Origin: Streptomyces niger
Lineage (GTDB): Bacteria; Actinomycetota; Actinomycetes; Streptomycetales; Streptomycetaceae
Direction: 5' to 3'
DNA: 64,000 bases
Assembly (NCBI RefSeq): GCF_000718305.1
Contig: NZ_JOFQ01000010.1
Span: 62,001 to 126,000 of the forward strand
The first letter of the stretch is position 1; each line of letters starts with the position of its first letter. The position numbers were made by a program, and so were the translations under genes. The notes under the pieces were generated by a model. The model saw only the letters and a program-made list of their open reading frames with translations. It made no database searches and had not been told where the DNA came from. Below, piece after piece: positions 59,113-64,000 of the stretch.

Positions 59113-59342
59113 GTGACCGACCTCCACGTCGTGGGCTGAGGTGCGTTGCGGGTTTCCGACGCCCGCGGGCTCAAACTCCGCGCCGCGGACCCGGCCGGTT
59201 CCGACCGGTCCGGTGACCTACGGTCCGGACATACGTGTCGAAAGTCCCGGATAGCGGGGCGTCGCGGGCGGCATCACAGGGTCGGGACGCCGCTCCGGGC
59301 GCCCCGATGCCCGACCCGAACGAGAAGAAGGAAGGCACCGCC

Positions 59343-60185
59343 ATGCTCCGGCCCGCGCCGACCTCGCCCGCACACCTCATCCCCCCGGTCACGCCGCACC
59401 TCCTCGCGGATCTCGCGGTGGCCGCCTGCACCGCCCGCGCCCGGCTGCCGCGGGTTCCCGACCCGGCGGCACCCGACGACGCCGAGAACGGCGCCGAGCT
59501 GCGCTCCATAGAGGCGCTGCGTCCCACGTTCGCCGCGCTCGCGGAGGCCGCCGACGGCCGCGCCCTCGACCCCGGCCTGCGCGCCGAACTGGGCGGGCTG
59601 GGCGAGCAGGCCGCGGCGGAGGCCGCCGGTCACCGGGGCGAGCTGTGGGCCGTCGGGCTGCTCGTCGCGGGCGCGGCGGCCACCGGCTGCCGGTCGGCGT
59701 ACACGGCCTGCGCGGCGGCGGCGACGCTGGCCCGGCTGCCGTACGACGGTGCGCCCGGCCCCGCCGACACCCCGGGCGGCCGGGCCCGGCTGCACTTCCG
59801 CGTCCCCGGCGCGACCGGCCAGGCCGAGGCGGGGTTCCCGAACGTACGGCGGGTGGCGCTGCCCGCGCTGCGGGAGTCCCGGGCGCACGGCAGGCCCGAG
59901 ACCGCCGCGCGGATGGACGCGCTGCTCACCTTGATGGCCACGCTGGACGACACCTCGCTGCTGCACGAGGGCGGGCCCGCGGCGCTGCTCTCGGTGCAGA
60001 TGGACGCCCGGGACGTGGTGCGCGCCGGCGGCTACGACACCCCGGGCGGCCGCGCCGCGCTGGACCGGCTGCACGCCCGGATGCGCGACTCCGGGCTGAC
60101 GCCGCGCGGCAGCCACGCGGTGCTGTCCGCCGCCCTCTTCCTGGACTTCACGTTCGGGACCGAGGGGCGGACGCCGGGGGCATGA
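59343..60185 (+). CDS. CitG/MdcB-like protein with degenerate active-site motifs
   Basis: A 280-residue relative of triphosphoribosyl-dephospho-CoA synthases. The fold is recognisable in LADLAVAAC, EALRPTFAALA, HRGELWAVGLLVAG, DDTSLLHEGGPAAL and the end LTPRGSHAVLSAALFLDF. The nucleotide/CoA motif normally PKPGLVD-GAHxDM is missing, and the GGVNTHRG motif keeps only HRG. It may be a non-enzymatic or repurposed paralogue. No citrate lyase or malonate decarboxylase genes are nearby. GAAGGAAGG upstream supports the ATG at 59343. Confidence 0.72.
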   Translation: MLRPAPTSPAHLIPPVTPHLLADLAVAACTARARLPRVPDPAAPDDAENGAELRSIEALRPTFAALAEAADGRALDPGLRAELGGLGEQAAAEAAGHRGELWAVGLLVAGAAATGCRSAYTACAAAATLARLPYDGAPGPADTPGGRARLHFRVPGATGQAEAGFPNVRRVALPALRESRAHGRPETAARMDALLTLMATLDDTSLLHEGGPAALLSVQMDARDVVRAGGYDTPGGRAALDRLHARMRDSGLTPRGSHAVLSAALFLDFTFGTEGRTPGA

Positions 60186-60190
60186 AAGCC

Positions 60191-60231
60191 GGCGGGGCGG
60201 GTCCCTCCCGAGGCTCCTGGCCCGCCCCGCC
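60191..60231. terminator. Terminator between convergent genes
   Basis: An 11-base-pair stem GGCGGGGCGGG/CCCGCCCCGCC with a 19-base loop, followed on the plus strand by TTTGCCTTT, lies 6 bases after the CitG-like stop. Confidence 0.7.
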
Positions 60232-60270
60232 TTTGCCTTTCCGCCGACTCGGCGTCCGACTTCTGCCGGC

Positions 60271-61065
60271 TCAGCCCTCGACGTGGCGGCGGAGCAACGC
60301 GCTCAGCTCCGCCTCGAACCCGTCGTAGCGCGCGCGGAGTTCCGCGCCCGGCCAGTCCTCGGGGAGCAGCGGCTCCGGGAGGAGGGGGTCGGTGAGGAGG
60401 TGGCGGAGGATGGCCGCGGAGACGGTGAAGCGGTCGGCGGGCCCCGCGGCCCCGTCGAGGGCCGCGAGCAGAGTACGGGCGCGCGCCGACCAGCCGGCCA
60501 GGTCCCACAGCCGGCCGGCGAGGGCGCGCGGGTCGCCGTCCGGCGTCCCGGTCAGCCAGGTGCACTGCGCGGTGGCGACGGCGGGCCGCGGCCGGTCGAG
60601 GTTGGCGGGGCGCAGCCAGCTGCCTTCGCGCAGCTCGCCGAGGCGCAGCGCCGCCATCGCCTGGCGGAGCGCCGTGCGGTCCGCGGCGGTACGCGGCTCG
60701 ACGCCGCTGACCAGGGCGATCTCCCACTCCCCCGACCAGGGCACGGTGCGCGGCGCCCGGCTCTCGTCCTGCCGGGCCTGGCGGTCCAGGAGCCGCGCGG
60801 TGAGCCCGTAGGCGCCGTCGCGCTGCCGCAGGTCGCCGGCCGCGACCATGCGGGAGAGGGCGACGCGGACGGTGCCCTCGGCTATGCCGAACAGCTCGCC
60901 GACCCGGACCAGGGCGCGGGCCGGCAGCCGGGGCGGGTGGTGGCCGAGGAGGGTGCTGAGCACGACGGAGCGTGCGGTGAGCGGCCGCAGCTCAAGAGGG
61001 GTTTGCCCGTCGTCCTCGCGTACCACTGCGGCGTCCCTCGTCCCGGTACTTCGCTTCGTGTCCAT
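60271..61065 (-). CDS. PaaX-family transcriptional regulator
   Basis: A 264-residue repressor. The N-terminal winged helix has RSVVLSTLLGHHPPRLPARALVR and EGTVRVALSRMVAAGDL. The central PaaX domain has WSGEWEIALVSG, and the C-terminal domain ends with DPLLPEPLLPEDWPGAELRARY, the signature of PaaX/PaaX_C. PaaX proteins respond to aryl- or acyl-CoA. It diverges, with 83 bases between, from the acyl-CoA dehydrogenase/enoyl-CoA hydratase operon, which is its probable target. Confidence 0.93.
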   Translation of the reverse strand: MDTKRSTGTRDAAVVREDDGQTPLELRPLTARSVVLSTLLGHHPPRLPARALVRVGELFGIAEGTVRVALSRMVAAGDLRQRDGAYGLTARLLDRQARQDESRAPRTVPWSGEWEIALVSGVEPRTAADRTALRQAMAALRLGELREGSWLRPANLDRPRPAVATAQCTWLTGTPDGDPRALAGRLWDLAGWSARARTLLAALDGAAGPADRFTVSAAILRHLLTDPLLPEPLLPEDWPGAELRARYDGFEAELSALLRRHVEG

Positions 61066-61148
61066 GCCTGCCCGGATCCTAACCACCGGACGGCACGGTG
61101 CGCATTACGGCCTTCCGTCGCCTGTTGTGGCTCTGTAATGTCCCTCGT

Positions 61149-62804
61149 ATGACCGTGACCCATGAAGTCGTGAATCAGGCCCCGCCGCTCACCGGATTCA
61201 GCGCGGCGGACGACCCGGCCCTGCTGGCGGCGCTCCGCCGGGAGGACGCCGGGTGGGGCGAGCGCGAGGTGCAGGTGCTGGGCGCGCTGGCCGGCTCGGA
61301 GGAGGTCCAGGAGCTGGCCCGGATGGCGGAGGAGCAGCCCCCGAAGCTGCGTACCCACGACCGGTACGGCCACCGGGTGGACGAGGTGGAGTTCCATCCG
61401 GCCTGGCACCAGCTGATGTCCGTGGCGGTGGAGCAGGGCCTGCACGCGGCGCCCTGGGCGGAGGGCCGGCCGGGCGGCCACCTGGTCCGCGCGGCCAAGT
61501 TCTACGTGTGGTCGCAGGCCGAGCCGGGGCACGGCTGCCCGATCTCCATGACGTACGCGGCGGTGCCGGCGCTGCGCGCCTCGCCCGAGCTGGCCGCCGA
61601 GTACGAGCCGCTGCTCGCGGCGCGCACGTACGACTTCGGGCTGCGGCCGCCGCTGGGCAAGGCCGGGCTGATCGCCGGCATGTCGATGACGGAGAAGCAG
61701 GGCGGCTCGGACGTGCGGGCCAACACGACGCGGGCGGTGCCGACGGGCGACGGCACGTACCGGATCACCGGCCACAAGTGGTTCACCTCCGCGCCGATGA
61801 GCGACGTCTTCCTGACGCTGGCGCAGACCGAGGAGGGGCTGACCTGCTTCCTGCTCCCCCGCGTGCTCCCGGACGGCAGCCGCAACCGGTTCCACCTGAT
61901 GCGGCTCAAGGACAAGCTCGGCAACCGCTCCAACGCCTCCTCCGAGGTGGAGTACGACGAGGCGGTGGCCTGGCCGGTGGGCGAGCCGGGGCGCGGGGTG
62001 CGGACCATCGTGGAGATGGTCAACATGACCCGGCTGGACTGTGTGCTCGGTTCGGCCGCCGGGATGCGCGCCGGGCTGCGGCAGGCGCTGCACCACACCG
62101 CGCACCGGCGCGCCTTCGGCCGAGAGCTGGCGGACCAGCCGCTGATGCGCGCGGTGCTGGCGGACCTCGCGATCGAGTCGGAGGCGGCGACCACGCTGGG
62201 CATGCGACTGGCTGCCGCGGTGGACCGGTCGCAGGCCGGCGACGCCACCGAGGGCGCGCTGCGCCGCCTCGCGCTGGCCGCCGGCAAATACTGGGTCTGC
62301 AAGCGGGGCGCGACGCACGCGGCGGAGGCGCTGGAGTGCCTGGGCGGCAACGGCTATGTCGAGGAGTCGGGGATGCCCCGGCTCTACCGGGAGGCCCCGC
62401 TGCTCTCCATCTGGGAGGGCTCGGGCAACGTCGCGGCGCTGGACGTGCTGCGCGCGCTGGCCAAGGAACCGGCGGCGCTGGACGCGTACTTCGCCGAGGT
62501 GGCGGAGGCGGCGGGCGCGGACGCCCGGCTGGACGCCGCGGTGGCGGATCTGAAGGCGATGCTGCCGGAGCTCGCCGACCCGGAGCGGGCGCAGCTGATG
62601 GCCCGTACGCTCGCGGAGCGGCTGACGCTGATCCTGCAGGGCGCGCTGCTCGTGCGGTACAGCGACCCCGCGGTCGCGGACGCCTTCTGCGCCACCCGGC
62701 TGGCCGGCGCGTGGGGCAACGCCTTCGGCACCCTGCCGGCCGGCGTGGACCTGGGCGCGATCCTGGCCCGTACGCGCATCAAGTCGCCCGCGGACGCGGG
62801 CTGA
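61149..62804 (+). CDS. AidB-like acyl-CoA dehydrogenase
   Basis: A 551-residue flavoprotein of the acyl-CoA dehydrogenase superfamily. The N-terminus VVNQAPPLTGFSAADDPAL and GMSMTEKQGGSDVRANTT match AidB, and the C-terminal ECLGGNGYVEES with LYREAPLLSIWEGSGN contains the usual catalytic-Glu loop. It has the extra C-terminal four-helix segment of AidB (about 440-551). AidB is known for the alkylation response, but with a coupled enoyl-CoA hydratase an isovaleryl- or acyl-CoA oxidation role is equally possible. The stop overlaps the next start (TGATG). Confidence 0.92.
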   Translation: MTVTHEVVNQAPPLTGFSAADDPALLAALRREDAGWGEREVQVLGALAGSEEVQELARMAEEQPPKLRTHDRYGHRVDEVEFHPAWHQLMSVAVEQGLHAAPWAEGRPGGHLVRAAKFYVWSQAEPGHGCPISMTYAAVPALRASPELAAEYEPLLAARTYDFGLRPPLGKAGLIAGMSMTEKQGGSDVRANTTRAVPTGDGTYRITGHKWFTSAPMSDVFLTLAQTEEGLTCFLLPRVLPDGSRNRFHLMRLKDKLGNRSNASSEVEYDEAVAWPVGEPGRGVRTIVEMVNMTRLDCVLGSAAGMRAGLRQALHHTAHRRAFGRELADQPLMRAVLADLAIESEAATTLGMRLAAAVDRSQAGDATEGALRRLALAAGKYWVCKRGATHAAEALECLGGNGYVEESGMPRLYREAPLLSIWEGSGNVAALDVLRALAKEPAALDAYFAEVAEAAGADARLDAAVADLKAMLPELADPERAQLMARTLAERLTLILQGALLVRYSDPAVADAFCATRLAGAWGNAFGTLPAGVDLGAILARTRIKSPADAG

Positions 62805-63568
62805 TGAGCGCGGTACGCGTCGAGCGGCAGGGCCCGGTCAGCACGGTCGTGCTGTCCCGGCCGGCGGCCCGGAACGCGGTCGACGGCGCGACCGCACAGC
62901 AACTCGCCGATGCTTTCCGGCGGTTCGAGCGGGACGACGAGGCCGCGGTGGCGGTGCTGTGGGGTGAGGGCGGCACGTTCTGCGCGGGCGCCGACCTGAA
63001 GGCGATCGGCACGCCGCGCGGCAACCGGGTGGCGCCGGACGGCGACGGGCCGATGGGACCGACCCGGCTGCGACTGTCCAAGCCGGTGATCGCGGCGGTC
63101 AGCGGCTACGCGGTGGCGGGCGGCCTGGAGCTGGCGCTCTGGTGCGACCTGCGGGTGGCCGAGGAGGACGCGGTCTTCGGGGTCTACTGCCGCCGCTGGG
63201 GCGTGCCGCTGATCGACGGCGGCACGGTCCGATTGCCGCGGCTGATCGGCGAGAGCCGGGCGATGGACATGATCCTCACCGGCCGCCCGGTGCCGGCCGC
63301 CGAGGCGCTGGACATGGGGCTGGCCAACCGGGTGGTGCCGAAGGGGCGGGCCCGGGCCGAGGCGGAGGCGTTGGCCGCGGAGATCGCCCGCTTCCCGCAG
63401 GGGTGTCTGCGGGGCGATCGGGCGTCGGTGCGCGCGCAGGCCGGGCTCCCGGAAGAGGAGGCGATGGCCGTCGAGCTCCGTCACGGGCAGGAGTCGCTGA
63501 CGCAGGCCGCGGCGGGCGCCGCGCGCTTCGCCGCGGGCGCGGGGCGGCACGGAGCGAAGGAGGCCTGA
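62804..63568 (+). CDS. Enoyl-CoA hydratase/isomerase family protein
   Basis: A 254-residue crotonase. Oxyanion motifs are GGTFCAGADLKAIG and GYAVAGGLELALWCDLRVAE. The catalytic Glu that follows GVPLIDGG in typical hydratases is not evident at both positions, so hydratase, isomerase or hydrolase activity is open. It overlaps the stop of the AidB-like gene, and both probably answer to the divergent PaaX regulator. Confidence 0.92.
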   Translation: MSAVRVERQGPVSTVVLSRPAARNAVDGATAQQLADAFRRFERDDEAAVAVLWGEGGTFCAGADLKAIGTPRGNRVAPDGDGPMGPTRLRLSKPVIAAVSGYAVAGGLELALWCDLRVAEEDAVFGVYCRRWGVPLIDGGTVRLPRLIGESRAMDMILTGRPVPAAEALDMGLANRVVPKGRARAEAEALAAEIARFPQGCLRGDRASVRAQAGLPEEEAMAVELRHGQESLTQAAAGAARFAAGAGRHGAKEA

Positions 63569-63601
63569 GCCGCCCCTCGGGGCGTGCGACACCACCCCCG
63601 A

Positions 63602-63661
63602 CTTGAACGCGTTCAAGACAGCGCGTACGGTCTGCCGTACACGCTGTTTGAACACGTTCAA
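63602..63661. promoter_or_regulatory. Double operator inside a long inverted repeat
   Basis: CTTGAACG-CGTTCAAG (63602-63617) is a perfect 16-base palindrome, and TTGAACACGTTCAA (63648-63661) is a second near-identical site. Between them ACAGCGCGTACGG and CCGTACACGCTGT form another inverted pair. The whole block is therefore a nested inverted repeat of about 60 bases just before the ribosome site of the gene at 63679. Two copies of one site suggest cooperative repression, probably by a TetR-type protein. Confidence 0.65.
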
Positions 63662-63678
63662 CAGCAGGAGGGGGAAGC

Positions 63679-64000
63679 ATGGACGTGCTCGTTCGCCTCA
63701 TTGCCGCGCTGGGCATGCTCGCGGTGCTGCCGATGGGGCTCGCATTGGTCGACGAGCCCGGCGCGGCGCGGCTGCGGAGGATCTGGTGGCTGCCCGCTAC
63801 GCTCGGCGCGGTGAGCCCGTGGCTGCCGCGCGGCCCCGCCGCCACCGCACTCGCCGCCTGCTACGCCGCGGCCACGCTCGCCCTCGCCCTGCTCGCACCC
63901 CGGCGCCTGCTGCGCACCCGGTCGTTCGCGCCGCGCGAGATCGCCGTACTGACCGCGCTGGCCACGCCGGCCGTCGCCGGCCTGGCGCTGACCGCCGAGC
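63679..64000 (+). CDS. YndJ-like membrane protein, N-terminal part
   Basis: The gene runs off the right edge; 107 residues are visible. It starts MDVLVRLIAALGMLAVLPMG after AGGAGGGGGAAGC, a strong ribosome site. At least three hydrophobic helices are seen: LIAALGMLAVLPMGLALV, PRGPAATALAACYAAATLALALL and IAVLTALATPAVAGLAL. The pattern EPGAARLRRIWWLPATLGAVS resembles the YndJ family of unknown function. Identity remains tentative until the rest is seen. Confidence 0.65.
   Translation, partial: MDVLVRLIAALGMLAVLPMGLALVDEPGAARLRRIWWLPATLGAVSPWLPRGPAATALAACYAAATLALALLAPRRLLRTRSFAPREIAVLTALATPAVAGLALTAE

Noticed and set aside
1..64000. CRISPR arrays, insertion sequences, prophage or integrative element borders
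   Set aside because: No regularly spaced repeats, transposase or integrase genes, and no duplicate of the tRNA-fMet 3' end within the window.

Overview
The window is high-GC actinobacterial chromosome, almost certainly Streptomyces. The evidence is the strong G/C bias at third codon positions, frequent GTG starts, ATGA/GTGA stop-start couplings, a complete ergothioneine cluster, three cytochromes P450 including a CYP102-type fusion, a PaaX regulator, a SigB/F-type sigma factor, and long GC-rich hairpins used as terminators. It looks like ordinary arm or accessory chromosome. I saw no phage genes, transposases, CRISPR arrays or rRNA. One RNA gene is clear: an initiator tRNA-Met (CAT) at 50239-50312.

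Layout. 1-3.7 kb: egtA (3' part), egtB, egtC, egtD for ergothioneine. 3.7-10.3 kb: a convergent P450, a proline-rich exported protein, a DUF4239 membrane protein, a VOC-DoxX pair with a palindromic operator, a secreted PI-phospholipase C, a DUF2165 protein and a quinone-oxidoreductase-like enzyme. 10.3-20.6 kb: an FAD monooxygenase, a self-sufficient CYP102-type P450-reductase, a divergent PAS-LuxR regulator, a 953-residue fusion of a catalase-related haemoprotein with a fatty-acid alpha-dioxygenase, a deleted GMC oxidoreductase and a patatin lipase. 20.7-26.7 kb: universal stress protein, dodecin, amino-acid permease, small secreted protein, EF-hand protein and a UvrA-like ABC ATPase. 26.9-30.4 kb: a complete P450 / ferredoxin / ferredoxin-reductase operon below a TetR gene. 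30.5-38.8 kb: an APH-type kinase, a Cys-elbow hydrolase, a luciferase-like monooxygenase with its FMN reductase, a divergent sugar-phosphate isomerase/dehydrogenase operon, an arginase-like protein lacking both metal histidines, and a GH88/105 hydrolase. 38.9-50.2 kb: acyl-CoA ligase, DinB-like protein, an unrecognised 57-residue peptide gene, lipase maturation factor, TPR protein, CPBP protease, DUF72 protein, and an M20 hydrolase/MFS pair with a divergent Lrp-type regulator. 50.2-64 kb: tRNA-fMet, SigB-type sigma factor, methyltransferase, an Rrf2/TauE/SfnB-like sulfur module, PRTase plus dienelactone-hydrolase-like pair, TAT-exported lactonase-like protein, a degenerate CitG/MdcB-like protein, PaaX regulator, AidB-like acyl-CoA dehydrogenase, enoyl-CoA hydratase, and the start of a membrane protein behind a double operator.

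The most interesting system is at 11.8-20.6 kb. The fusion keeps the alpha-dioxygenase haem and radical residues (His493, Tyr721, His724) and, in its N-terminal half, the catalase haem residues (His53, Tyr331). It should therefore be able both to make a fatty-acid hydroperoxide and to convert it. A patatin lipase that could release the fatty acid lies downstream. A fatty-acid-hydroxylase-type P450 and a PAS-LuxR regulator lie upstream. Together these suggest a bacterial oxylipin locus. Substrates, products and co-regulation are inferred, not shown.
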